A stretch of DNA of 64,000 bases from a virus: IMG/VR virus record IMGVR_UViG_3300050128_000053, positions 1 to 64,000 of that record; one strand, given 5' to 3'. The position numbers and the translations under genes are program-made. Of the stretch, positions 17,002 to 26,309 are shown piece after piece (the first letter of the stretch is position 1; each line of letters starts with the position of its first letter). Under the pieces are notes generated by a model, which was not told the origin of the DNA, made no database searches, and saw nothing but the letters and a program-made list of their open reading frames with translations.

Positions 17002-20000
17002 TCAAAGGTCCAAAGGAAACGAGAGTCCGTCAATATCGCCGCCAGCTGCCGTCTGCGGCTTCACGTTGCCCGAAGTGTCAACCTGCACGTTACCGCCGTC
17101 AAGGTCTTTGTTGGTGATGGGGTGATAGCCCGCAGGCAGCGTGAATGCTGTCCCCGGCGTGGTGCCACCGGACATGAAGCCTCCTAGTTGAACAGTCTTA
17201 CCATCGGGCGTGAGGCGAAAACTCGGTGAAGCGTACCCGTTGCCGAAGTTGGCCCAACTGTTCTTAAAGCCGACCCCACCCACGACGGCGATCCACGGAC
17301 TCGCCGGGAGGTACGAACTGACACAGTGCCAGTTCGTGCCGTCCGACATAATGATCGCTCCCCCACCGGGCGGCAGTGTTGCCGGTCCGGTGTAGCTCCC
17401 CGTGCCAGCAACAATGGTGATCGTGCCCGACCCTTCGTTTGTCACAATGAGGATCTGTTCTAGCGCGAACTGAGTCAACGTGACCGTGAACGAGTTGGCC
17501 GTACAGCGTGTCCACAGGTCGTTGATAATGGTGCTGTAGTTCGCTGTCTTCGATACTGAGTGAAGGACTAACAGCCCATTAAGCGTCGTCTCAAACGTGG
17601 AAATAAAGTTCGTCGTGTTACCTGTCTCAACCAAGGCACCAAAGAGATAGGCACTTCCTGGGACTGACAGGGCGTTGTACGAGACGAATGGATACCAGAG
17701 GGCAGCAAAGGTGCCGAGTTGATTAAGGGGAAGGAACTGAGAGCCGTTGGACTGCGACCCTGCAAAGTACACATACGGGCAGTTGGCATTCGTCCACCCC
17801 AACAAGTTGGCCGAGAAGGTGATGTTGCCGCCGTTCTGCTGACCACAGATACTGAAGGCGGGATTAGCCGGTGTTCCGTTGCTCCATGTCCAGTAGCAGG
17901 CTGGGTCGATTTCCCAACTCCCGCCATTGGTAATGGCAATATGGGCCACTGAGACGAACTCGATAGGTGATGCCTCCATCTTGATGCCAACCCAACCGTC
18001 TCCGTTCGTCGTCACGTCCTGCATCATCCCGACTTGGCTGAAACCCATGTGTGTTCGACTGAACAGAACGTTCTCTACCGCCGTGTTGGCAGCGAGTCGG
18101 GCAGATGACCGTGTGTTCCCAACCAGGTTGCAGTTGTAGAAGGCGAAATCGAAGGCGTTGTTGGTATCGAACAGAACACCGTCATAGTTGCCGCCCACGA
18201 TGGTGTCGTAAACCGTCACGTGTTCAGCGTCTTCACCAAACACGATGCCCTGGTTGAACCCCTGGACGAAGCACCGACGCATGATCGAGTCGTGCGCGTC
18301 GGGGGAAGAGGCGCCCCCGAACTGAACGCCGTGCCCTCCGAAGTAGATGGTGGCCGCCGTGAGCGGCGCCGTGTAGGTGCCGATGACACTGGCCGTTCCG
18401 GGGTTGAGAGCGCTAGTGACGGTGACGGAGTTCCACGTCTTCGACGCCACGGTCCAAGTTGAGTTGTATGCGCTCGGAGTGAAGCCGCTCAGGGTGATCG
18501 TGCCCCCGACCGAGAGGTTGTGGAACCCAGCAAAGCTGACGGTGAAGTTTGATGCTCCCGACGTGATCCCGGTGATGAGGACACCTAATGCGGCAGCGGA
18601 CAGGGTGATGGTGTTCGCCCCCGTGTTGACCGAGGCGACCGTCACGTCGGCGGGAATGCTAGGACCAGCGATGAGCGCCCCCACCATGTCGGTGGTAGCT
18701 GCCAATGTCGAGAGCTGCACCGTGGTGCCGTTGATCGTGACGGTCCCGTTCGTCTCCTCCGTCGCCACGGCGGTTCCCGAGAAACAAATGCCGATGACCT
18801 CGGACCCGCCCGTCTGGTACTCGAAGAACGCCTGCATCCCAAGCAGTGCTGCTGACGTAGTGGGGGCAAATATGCTGCCATAGAGAGCAGATGAGGACGT
18901 GTAACGGTTCCAGTTCCCCCAGATGGTAACGGCTCGGGTGTGCGGGGTGATCGAACTGAAGAAGTACACACCATCGGGAACCCAAATGACTGACCCTAGT
19001 GGGACACTGTTGTAAAAGGTGTTCCAGGCTGATGCGTTGTCTGCGTTGGACGGGAGGACGCCGTATGCCTGACAGTTGTAGACCTGGCCATCGGGTCCAA
19101 CAGGAGTGCCGCCAATCGAGTTGGCAGCAAAGGTCCCAGACGGGGGAACCACATCGGTAAAGGTCGAAGAAAGAGATGACCCCGCCGCCTCCACTCCAAC
19201 ACAGGTGGTCGACGACACCGCTCCTTGGATGAAGTTGGTGAATGAAGACCCCGCCCCACCAATGGTCAGCACACCACCCGAAACATTCGCCCCAGCTGTC
19301 GCGACCGTCGTCTCAAGAATGACTGGGAACCCGGTCTGCCCTGAGTCGTTCTGATAATACTTGCAGTTCACGAAGTTCGACATAGCGTGCCCCGATGCAC
19401 CAGAGCGATCAATCAGAGCATTAGCCGAAACCGTTGTATAGAGCGAATCGAAATAGCAACCGTTGAACTGATTGCCACCACCGTCCTGCACGTTCGATGT
19501 GTCAGCAAGGCCCCCACTGCCCTCAGTGAAGTGAATGCCGTTATAGATGCCGCCGCTATTAAGAGCCTTGGTGCCGTTGACGATGCGACCGGCAGACATC
19601 GTCCAATCGGACCCGTTCACCCGAAGGGCAAGTGCCGTAGTGGTTTGATAGGACGCCTGTCCTGAGATCCTAAAGATCGTCCAAAGGGCACGCTTCGCTG
19701 ACTCCGAGTCCACTGTACAAACGGTCCCACCAAACGCTCCTATGGACGTATTGATGCAGTCGTTTCCCTGCACCATTATCGCTGTCTCTGAGGTGGTCCC
19801 AGCATTGACATTCCCGTTCTTCAAACCAGAGCCGTTGTTGGCCAGCACGACCAAACTGCTCGGAGGTGAGTTCGGGTTGGGCAAGAGAACTGTCCCGCTG
19901 AGAGGAGTACTGACCCCCTGACTCATTCCAGCCATCTTCAGGAACACGCCTTGAGGCGGGATCACAGGTGTCATCACGTACACAGGTCCCGGCGGCACCA

Positions 20001-20403
20001 ACAAAGGCGTGTCACCGGCAACGATGGTCGCCATGTACTCGTTGATGATGAGCCCGTAATCTGTGCCCGAAGTGGAGTCACCAGCTTTTACACCAGGGAT
20101 GTAACCGACATCAGTGATCGGAGAAGGGGGCGAGATGGCGCTAGCAGCGGCCACGGTCAACCAAGTACCGAGCCAAACCGGGTAATCAGTATCACCCCCC
20201 TCGAACATGAGCCAAACCGGTTCGGTTGGATTGGGGAGAACAAGATCACTTACATCGGCCGGCGAGAAACAGGGCCATGCCCAATCGGTCTGCACACTCG
20301 GGTCACCAAAGACCTGAGGGACAATCGCCCTGACTCGAAAGAGTCCTTCTGGATCATCGTTGTTGGCGCACACGCCCTTGTAGATGCCGAAGCAACCATT
20401 CAT
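17002..20403 (-). CDS. gp5-like OB-fold baseplate protein fused to a beta-helix tail spike
   Basis: 1133 aa. Residues 1-90 match the OB-fold of gp5/VgrG-type hub proteins (GIYKGVCANNDDPEGLFRVR; VWLMFEGGDTDYPVWLGTW). From about 110 the protein is a right-handed beta-helix of the pectate-lyase type. Near 445-490 is the classic entry motif (YGVLPSNADNASAWNTFYNS, then VIWVPDGVYFFSS), so two helix sections are likely. A Ser/Thr beta domain intervenes at about 580-660, and the C-terminal 110 residues form a trimer-tip-like domain. Overlap of 4 bases with the hub gene supports a baseplate role. The spike may cut or bind surface polysaccharide; no catalytic residues can be assigned. Confidence 0.87.
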   Translation of the reverse strand: MNGCFGIYKGVCANNDDPEGLFRVRAIVPQVFGDPSVQTDWAWPCFSPADVSDLVLPNPTEPVWLMFEGGDTDYPVWLGTWLTVAAASAISPPSPITDVGYIPGVKAGDSTSGTDYGLIINEYMATIVAGDTPLLVPPGPVYVMTPVIPPQGVFLKMAGMSQGVSTPLSGTVLLPNPNSPPSSLVVLANNGSGLKNGNVNAGTTSETAIMVQGNDCINTSIGAFGGTVCTVDSESAKRALWTIFRISGQASYQTTTALALRVNGSDWTMSAGRIVNGTKALNSGGIYNGIHFTEGSGGLADTSNVQDGGGNQFNGCYFDSLYTTVSANALIDRSGASGHAMSNFVNCKYYQNDSGQTGFPVILETTVATAGANVSGGVLTIGGAGSSFTNFIQGAVSSTTCVGVEAAGSSLSSTFTDVVPPSGTFAANSIGGTPVGPDGQVYNCQAYGVLPSNADNASAWNTFYNSVPLGSVIWVPDGVYFFSSITPHTRAVTIWGNWNRYTSSSALYGSIFAPTTSAALLGMQAFFEYQTGGSEVIGICFSGTAVATEETNGTVTINGTTVQLSTLAATTDMVGALIAGPSIPADVTVASVNTGANTITLSAAALGVLITGITSGASNFTVSFAGFHNLSVGGTITLSGFTPSAYNSTWTVASKTWNSVTVTSALNPGTASVIGTYTAPLTAATIYFGGHGVQFGGASSPDAHDSIMRRCFVQGFNQGIVFGEDAEHVTVYDTIVGGNYDGVLFDTNNAFDFAFYNCNLVGNTRSSARLAANTAVENVLFSRTHMGFSQVGMMQDVTTNGDGWVGIKMEASPIEFVSVAHIAITNGGSWEIDPACYWTWSNGTPANPAFSICGQQNGGNITFSANLLGWTNANCPYVYFAGSQSNGSQFLPLNQLGTFAALWYPFVSYNALSVPGSAYLFGALVETGNTTNFISTFETTLNGLLVLHSVSKTANYSTIINDLWTRCTANSFTVTLTQFALEQILIVTNEGSGTITIVAGTGSYTGPATLPPGGGAIIMSDGTNWHCVSSYLPASPWIAVVGGVGFKNSWANFGNGYASPSFRLTPDGKTVQLGGFMSGGTTPGTAFTLPAGYHPITNKDLDGGNVQVDTSGNVKPQTAAGGDIDGLSFPLDL

Positions 20404-21533
20404 GCCGCCACCGCCACCCAGCAGTTGTTGATCAGCGTAGGGACGACGGGAGAGCTGTTCTGCGGCACCCCACCGATGGTATTGGTAGACCCCAAGCTGT
20501 CGCGACCGAGGGAAAGGTCCATGGCATACGTCGAGGTATTCATCAAGTGCTCAGCCTGCTTGACGTACCAGAGACCATTCTCTGAACCGTTCGCATTCTG
20601 AACAAAGATCAATGAGCCTTGAGCGACCAAGGGATTACCAGACGCCTTCGCTGTGGCAGCGAGGTACATCTGATTCTCGAGTCCAGCACCTTCGGTCTTG
20701 TTGACTGCTTCTTGCTGAGTGCTCACCACCTCGTGCTGAACTCGAGTGAACACGGGACTCTCGGCTGCACCTCCTAAGAGGCTGGGCGCTGGACTACCTG
20801 AGACTTGTGAGAAAACTACGTTCCCAGTCCTCGGGTCTATCCCCCCTTGCTGACGAATGGCCAACTCCCCCCCACTTGGCGATGTCTTACCCAGAACCGG
20901 AGTAAAGATTGGGAAGTTCGCTGGATCAGCTCGGTAATCGTATAGGGCCACCGGCCCAGTCAAACTGTTCGGATTGGTTTGCCGTGGTTTGAAAACGAGC
21001 TGCACACCGTTGCAGTAGAAGGTGTAACCAATCCGCTTCGCCAACATTACGCACAGCTGCCAGTACGTCATGCCGGCCATTTGCACCGTCGCCCAGACAG
21101 TCGTGTCGGGCACGATGTCAGCCGCCAACCCAAACCCAGTTGCCACCGACTGAACAATTTGAGACCCGGTCTGAGTGTGCCAAGACTGTGTCCCTGATTG
21201 TTTCATGTACCACGACGCCCCAACGCAGTACACAATGGCGGCATTGCGCTGAGTGAGCGACGTCGAGGTAAGAGCATTATTCGTGCGGGCGGGGTGGTTC
21301 ACATAACCGACAAAAGTTCGTCTTGTGGTTGGGCGGCCGAAAGTGAGGATCATGGGAGTCCCTGAAACAAATGCCCCTGCAGTGACGTCAGCCCCCCAGA
21401 ACTCCATTACTGCAACATCGTGCGCAAACTCTGCTTGCATGACGCGCACAGTATTCGGACTGAAGTTGGGCGCAGAATCTCCATAGAAAGCGACATCGGC
21501 TGAATAGGGGAGACCACCCTTGTAAGAAGCCAT
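20400..21533 (-). CDS. gpD/gp27-like baseplate hub protein
   Basis: 377 aa starting MASYKGGLPYSADVAFYGDS. It has the hub layout: a first beta domain (RTFVGYVNHPARTNNAL), a middle domain (SQIVQSVATGFGLAADIVPD; TYWQLCVMLAKRIGYTFYCN) and a third beta domain with GLWYVKQAEHLMNTSTYAMD. The Leu-rich TYWQLCVMLAKRIGY segment is typical of gpD/VgrG-type hubs. It overlaps the neighbour encoding the OB-fold spike, its expected partner, and the gp53-like gene on the other side. Confidence 0.88.
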   Translation of the reverse strand: MASYKGGLPYSADVAFYGDSAPNFSPNTVRVMQAEFAHDVAVMEFWGADVTAGAFVSGTPMILTFGRPTTRRTFVGYVNHPARTNNALTSTSLTQRNAAIVYCVGASWYMKQSGTQSWHTQTGSQIVQSVATGFGLAADIVPDTTVWATVQMAGMTYWQLCVMLAKRIGYTFYCNGVQLVFKPRQTNPNSLTGPVALYDYRADPANFPIFTPVLGKTSPSGGELAIRQQGGIDPRTGNVVFSQVSGSPAPSLLGGAAESPVFTRVQHEVVSTQQEAVNKTEGAGLENQMYLAATAKASGNPLVAQGSLIFVQNANGSENGLWYVKQAEHLMNTSTYAMDLSLGRDSLGSTNTIGGVPQNSSPVVPTLINNCWVAVAA

Positions 21534-21841
21534 TACTGAATCAGCGTGCTCTGCCCAGTCACCGGCCCAACAGGAATGCGAACCAGTGAACCAGGCGGGA
21601 CATTGAGAGGGTCGATGATCTCGGGGTTCAAGTCAAAGATGGCCCACCAGTACTGGCCATTCCCCAGCTCGCGATATGCCACAGCATCAGGCCGGTCACC
21701 GGCCTTCCAAACATAGAGAGTGAACCCAGTTGCAACTGGTGGAACAGTCCGAAGCACCGAAAGGTTATACGTACCAGCCGAGTTCGGCATGCGCGTAACC
21801 GTTGCTCCACCCAAAGCGTAACGGGATTGGGGGGTGATCAT
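21533..21841 (-). CDS. gp53/LysM-like baseplate protein
   Basis: 102 aa. The LysM-like core reads LYVWKAGDRPDAVAYRELGN, then GQYWWAIFDLNPEIIDPLNV and PPGSLVRIP. This is the pattern of T4 gp53, gpX and other LysM-like adaptor proteins in contractile tails. Stops and starts overlap those of both neighbours, so the block is translationally coupled. Confidence 0.9.
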   Translation of the reverse strand: MITPQSRYALGGATVTRMPNSAGTYNLSVLRTVPPVATGFTLYVWKAGDRPDAVAYRELGNGQYWWAIFDLNPEIIDPLNVPPGSLVRIPVGPVTGQSTLIQ

Positions 21842-22788
21842 GGAATGGGAGGTGGACCGAATCCTGGCTGGTTTTCGATCTGTTGAAGGGCTGCAACATT
21901 AGGATTAGCACTAAAGCTCGGAGCACGGACACTTGGAGCACCGCTCGAGGCAACCGCTGGAGGGACGTAGGAAGTCATCATCTGCAGATCGATCTCGCAA
22001 CGCGACGGCATCATGTCCCACCGAAAAATCCCATAAGTAATGGTCACCGATGTGATGAATCCAGTGAACCCCCACAACTGGCCCGCCTCGTTTGCTGCAA
22101 AAACAACCTGAATCGGAGTAGAAATCGGGACAGCGCCCGTGCTCTCAAACGTCCCCATCAAAGCGTACAGAGCAGCGACATCCTTAAGGACACCGCGATT
22201 GTCCAAGGCATTCGGAGAGTACATGATGTCGTAAGTACGATCAAAGATAAGGGACCAAGAAACAGTCTGCCCACTGGTGAGATTAGGCACATTCCCAGCC
22301 GGCGTCGTAGAACTCGGAGCACCTGTACTAGAAAATGGATTAACAGCGCCGCCAGAGGAAGAATACTGATTCAAACCAGAAAGAGAACTGGACGTTGGAG
22401 ACAACCCATAGAGATAGCCAGCAGGAATCTGATTGATGTTCGTAATGAAGCTCGCCACGATCTGATTTGGGTTGAAAATGAAGTACAGGTAGTTAACATC
22501 ACCATCGGGGAGTGACCCAGGAAAGTTACGCATAATGCCCACACGCTTAGGAGCTGTGACAGGGTTACCGCCGTAAGGTTGAATACCATTTGGAATCCCA
22601 CCGGGAACGATAGGCGGATTTGAATAACCACCAGAGCTTGTCCCTATACCAGCGGTCATCCCCTGTTCAAGCGTTAGTGCTGTATTCCCAACTCCAAATG
22701 CTGTTCCTGGGGCTAGAAAAATATCATTGGGATCGTCAGCAGAAAACGACCCTGGACCTGTATTAGGGACAACCACACTGGTCGACAT
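21838..22788 (-). CDS. Tail-tube/baseplate adaptor protein
   Basis: 316 aa. After a Gly/Ser/Pro-rich first 85 residues comes NYLYFIFNPNQIVASFITNI, then SWSLIFDRTYDIMYSP and TSVTITYGIFRWDMMPSRCE. The pattern (tube-like beta strands then a LysM-adaptor interface) resembles the tube-initiator/adaptor proteins between tape measure and hub in contractile systems. The family is inferred from position and strand pattern, not from a motif I can name with certainty. Confidence 0.7.
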   Translation of the reverse strand: MSTSVVVPNTGPGSFSADDPNDIFLAPGTAFGVGNTALTLEQGMTAGIGTSSGGYSNPPIVPGGIPNGIQPYGGNPVTAPKRVGIMRNFPGSLPDGDVNYLYFIFNPNQIVASFITNINQIPAGYLYGLSPTSSSLSGLNQYSSSGGAVNPFSSTGAPSSTTPAGNVPNLTSGQTVSWSLIFDRTYDIMYSPNALDNRGVLKDVAALYALMGTFESTGAVPISTPIQVVFAANEAGQLWGFTGFITSVTITYGIFRWDMMPSRCEIDLQMMTSYVPPAVASSGAPSVRAPSFSANPNVAALQQIENQPGFGPPPIP

Positions 22789-25700
22789 CAGCTCCCTGCC
22801 AATGCAGCCAACTCGTCATTGGCTTTGAGGGTCGCCACAATCGTCTGAACGACCATTTGGGCATCTTGCTGTGATAGACCGATTACTTGGAGCGGCAGAT
22901 TAATCGTAATGCCTCCAGTTCGCGCATTCGACCCGAACCCGCTGATGGTCGCTGTGCCACCCATCCCGATCGGAGGAGCCGACATCGAGGGAGTGAAGGT
23001 CGTCGATGGATCTCCCATAGGCGGGCCAACCTCTTTGACAGCAAGGTTGTAAGCCGCTGTCACACGACCCATGCCTTGCGTCTGGCTGTAGGGCGCTGCA
23101 GGCCGCTCAGCAGCGTAGGCCGCCTGCTCAGCCGCCATAGCTGGGTTGCTCCTCCACAGGGCAGAAGGAACCCCTGCAGTGGCCGCTGCGTAACCCTCAG
23201 TAATCGAACTCCCGACCATGGCCCGGGCTGCCCACACCGGGTTCTCGGCCTCGCCGCTCGTGACACCCGGATGAGCACTCAGTTGGATCTGCCAGGGCCC
23301 ATACCCCCCGCCGCCAACAGCAGTCAGGCTCTGATTTGACTCCAGCGCCGATCCAGTCAACATAGCGATCTGCACATTTCGACTCGAGGTGACAGCTTTT
23401 ACTGCAGAGACAATCTGCTGATTTGCTGATCCGCCCAGAGAAGTACTACCTCCTGTAGACGTAGACGAAGCCGACGTCGTCGACGCCCCCGACGACCCCC
23501 CCGTCGAACCAGCCCCCGCTGAACCACCTCCTGCCTGCGCTGCAATACCGCTGCCCCCAAGTCCACCACCCGAGAGCCAACTCCCGCCTACCGACGAAAG
23601 CCACGAGTTATTCAAGCTCGTCCCTATCCCAGTACCAATCAAAGACGACCCTCCGGTCGAACCGGCCCCTGCAGCTGAAGCAGCCTGCCCTGCAACAGCC
23701 TGAGCTTGTGCTCCTGAAGCCACTCTCCTAATGGCGCTGATATGAGGAGTGTCAACCGATTGGACTTGGACATTTTGTCCAGTCTCAGGAGCAACAACCT
23801 GTTTTCCACCGCCAATATAAATGGCAACATGATCATTGGGCGTCCCGTAGTTGTAGAAGATCAGATCACCGGGCTTCGCTTGCCCGATCCCATTTACCGG
23901 AGAGCCGCATTTCACTTGTTGATACGTCGAGCGCGGCAGTTGGATCCCGCACTGGGAGAAGGCCCACATCACAAAGCCCGAGCAGTCGAATCCAACTGTC
24001 TTTGCCCCCTGTGCGGTGCCAAGGGTCGGACCCGAATCGCTCCCTCCTCCCCACGAGTAAGGAGTACCGACCCCTCCCATCGCCGCACTCACAATCGACG
24101 CACCACTCACGGTGCCCGACGTCGGAGCATCGCCCATAGCCTGGAGGTGCCACGGCTCAGTTGCCGACGGTGTGTAGAGGCCATAGTTCGGAGCGTTCTG
24201 CATAACCCATTTGAACTGAGAAGGCGGTCCTATGTCGGCAGCCTGCCCGAGTTGGTGCGCCGAATGACCGGGAGCTGCCACGCCCTGACCACCCTTCAAA
24301 GCGTAAAGAGCACCTTGCTGTTGGGCGGAACGGAACCCCGAAGAGATCTGCAAGTTCGGATTGTCCTGCATCATGGTATTCAGCCGGCTGGCCAGTGTGG
24401 GAGACAACCCTGCTGTCGTCGTAGAACCAGTGGGTGGATCACCGAAGAAGTGCGTGAGACCCCCGTACAGCGCACCACCAATACCCCCAATGACTGTCCC
24501 TGGCCCAGGAAACAACGAACCAAGTCCAGCACCAAGAGCCGCATCGCTCACCATGCCGCCGACTAAAGCACGAGAGCCAGTCTTTTGACCACCAGAAATC
24601 AGGCTGCCCGCCATGGATCCAGCTCCAGCGATGAGACCGCCTTTCAATAGACCGGACATACTGGGCAGAAGTTCACTCATCCCACTCAAAGCAAGAGATT
24701 CTCCGAGCGCTCCCCCACCACCTCTCGCCAAAAGACCACCCAAAATCCCTCCCTCAGCCAAACCGCTCGCAGCACCTTCTGCCCCACCAGCAGCCCCACC
24801 AGCAGCCCCACCAGCAGCCCCACCGGCAGCACCTAAACCACCTAAACCGGCCCTAAGCACACTGATACCAGCTAATGCCTCAGCGGCCGACAAAGCCGAT
24901 TTAGCCAAAAATGCAGTACCAAATGCCGCCTGAGCCAGAATGGGAGCAAATCCCAACACACCTTTGCTCAAGGTCTGAAAATCGGTAGCCACTGTGTTGA
25001 TAGCACCTTGCATACCGGCCGTATCAACGAATCCCTGCAGCCCTGTCGCTGTAGTCGCTGTGGAGCGGGCCAGAGCCGAAGAAGCGACGGTGCTCTTCCC
25101 AACCGCCTCGGCCTTATTCAAGTTCAATCCAGACGCGGCGTACATTCTGAGCTGTTGAATATCAGCCGTCGAGAGTCCCATCTGTACTTGAGCGTTTTGC
25201 GAGATAGCGGCCCATGAGCCAGGATTCTGGGCCCACTGTTTCGCCTGAGACCCACTGAAGTTCTTTGGCATACCTAATGCCTCAAGAACCGTCTTGAAAA
25301 TGGTGTTCGGATTATTCACTCCTCGAGTGACTGCGTTGTAAAGCCCCCCGCCCGTCGCCATCTGACCGCGACGCATCATGTAGTTGAGAGCCTGGGGAGA
25401 GGTCAGATCACTAGCAAACTGCGTTGCCCCCTGAGCACCCATAAGCGGATTGATCGCTTGAGCGGCGTTGAGAAACGATTTGAGATTCTTGTTCCCCTTC
25501 CCACCTTGTAAAGCACTCAAAAACGGATTTGCCTGCGCAGTAGCAAGGGCACTCCCGAGATCAGCACCCCCGAGATTGGATATACCACTGAACGAAGCCA
25601 CCATGTTGTTTGTGCCGCCGCCGTAGAGGGCAGAAGCCTGAGCCGCCATGAGCTGGATTGGCATGCCGGTTCCTTGCCAACCAGCCATGGTGGTGTTTAT

Positions 25701-26159
25701 GGCACCCGAAGCCTTGGACGCGACCTCAAGAGCGGCAAGACCAGGTATGGCACCCATCCCAGCACCCGACGGACCGCCAGACGGACCACCAGACACGGGT
25801 GCTGGAGTATTCCGATTGGTCACCCCGCCGGCACCGCCCATTGAAACAGGAGCAACCGTGTTATTGGATGCAGCAGTAGTGGTGACTCCTCCCGTCCCAC
25901 CTCTGGTGCCGAAGATCTTTGAGAGTAGACCCCCTGTCGGCCTCAACTTCTGGTTCAAGGTATCAATGGCCGAAGAGAGATGCTTGATCTCGGTAGTAAT
26001 GCTGGCGATGCTCTCACTCAATGCCTTGAACGAAACGCTGTCGGCATTAGCCGAAAACGTGGGACTGGCACTCCCGCCGGCAATGGTCGAAGCCGACTGC
26101 GAAAAAGAAGCCCGCCCAACTGCCACAGTTCCTTGGAGCCCAAGCCCGGGCAGTGACAT
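22788..26159 (-). CDS. Tape measure protein with three peptidoglycan-hydrolase modules
   Basis: 1123 aa. The N-terminal 550 residues are Ala/Gly-rich helices with hydrophobic stretches (GGAAGGAAGGAAGGAEGAAS), as in tape measure proteins. A VanY-type carboxypeptidase module follows: SGFRSAQQQGALYALKGG, then GHSAHQLGQAADIG near 632 and EPWHLQ. An NlpC/P60 module has GFDCSGFVMWAF near 724 (Cys) and DHVAIYIGGG near 775 (His). A lysozyme/transglycosylase-like module has GSALESNQSLTAVGGGGYGP near 940, then WQIQ. Linkers are Gly/Ser/Thr-rich. The protein sets tail length and probably opens the wall during DNA entry. Its start overlaps the end of the frameshifted chaperone. Confidence 0.93.
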   Translation of the reverse strand: MSLPGLGLQGTVAVGRASFSQSASTIAGGSASPTFSANADSVSFKALSESIASITTEIKHLSSAIDTLNQKLRPTGGLLSKIFGTRGGTGGVTTTAASNNTVAPVSMGGAGGVTNRNTPAPVSGGPSGGPSGAGMGAIPGLAALEVASKASGAINTTMAGWQGTGMPIQLMAAQASALYGGGTNNMVASFSGISNLGGADLGSALATAQANPFLSALQGGKGNKNLKSFLNAAQAINPLMGAQGATQFASDLTSPQALNYMMRRGQMATGGGLYNAVTRGVNNPNTIFKTVLEALGMPKNFSGSQAKQWAQNPGSWAAISQNAQVQMGLSTADIQQLRMYAASGLNLNKAEAVGKSTVASSALARSTATTATGLQGFVDTAGMQGAINTVATDFQTLSKGVLGFAPILAQAAFGTAFLAKSALSAAEALAGISVLRAGLGGLGAAGGAAGGAAGGAAGGAEGAASGLAEGGILGGLLARGGGGALGESLALSGMSELLPSMSGLLKGGLIAGAGSMAGSLISGGQKTGSRALVGGMVSDAALGAGLGSLFPGPGTVIGGIGGALYGGLTHFFGDPPTGSTTTAGLSPTLASRLNTMMQDNPNLQISSGFRSAQQQGALYALKGGQGVAAPGHSAHQLGQAADIGPPSQFKWVMQNAPNYGLYTPSATEPWHLQAMGDAPTSGTVSGASIVSAAMGGVGTPYSWGGGSDSGPTLGTAQGAKTVGFDCSGFVMWAFSQCGIQLPRSTYQQVKCGSPVNGIGQAKPGDLIFYNYGTPNDHVAIYIGGGKQVVAPETGQNVQVQSVDTPHISAIRRVASGAQAQAVAGQAASAAGAGSTGGSSLIGTGIGTSLNNSWLSSVGGSWLSGGGLGGSGIAAQAGGGSAGAGSTGGSSGASTTSASSTSTGGSTSLGGSANQQIVSAVKAVTSSRNVQIAMLTGSALESNQSLTAVGGGGYGPWQIQLSAHPGVTSGEAENPVWAARAMVGSSITEGYAAATAGVPSALWRSNPAMAAEQAAYAAERPAAPYSQTQGMGRVTAAYNLAVKEVGPPMGDPSTTFTPSMSAPPIGMGGTATISGFGSNARTGGITINLPLQVIGLSQQDAQMVVQTIVATLKANDELAALAGS

Positions 26160-26309
26160 CAGTGCTTCTCAGCCAGGTAGGCCGCCAACCTCGACCAGTA
26201 ATCCCGCTCCCTAGAAGTCATTTCCTTCACGTCTCTAGGTCTCCAGTTCGGGTATTGGCGCAGAAGTCGTGCGTAATGCTTGTACCGATCTACTTCGCTA
26301 GAGGCGAAA
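26159..26309 (-). CDS. Frameshift extension of the tail assembly chaperone
   Basis: The +1 frame reads ASSEVDRYKHYARLLRQYP, then NWRPRDVKEMTSRERDYWSR and LAAYLAEKH, and ends TGA overlapping the tape measure ATG. It has no start codon of its own near the useful part. The zero frame has TTT CGC (26309-26304), which would let tRNA-Phe slip from UUU to UUC; the product would join GLPSLF to ASSEVDR. The extended form is about 337 aa. A +1 shift is the opposite direction to the one-base shortfalls elsewhere in this sequence, so a biological shift is favoured, but an extra base cannot be excluded. Confidence 0.7.
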
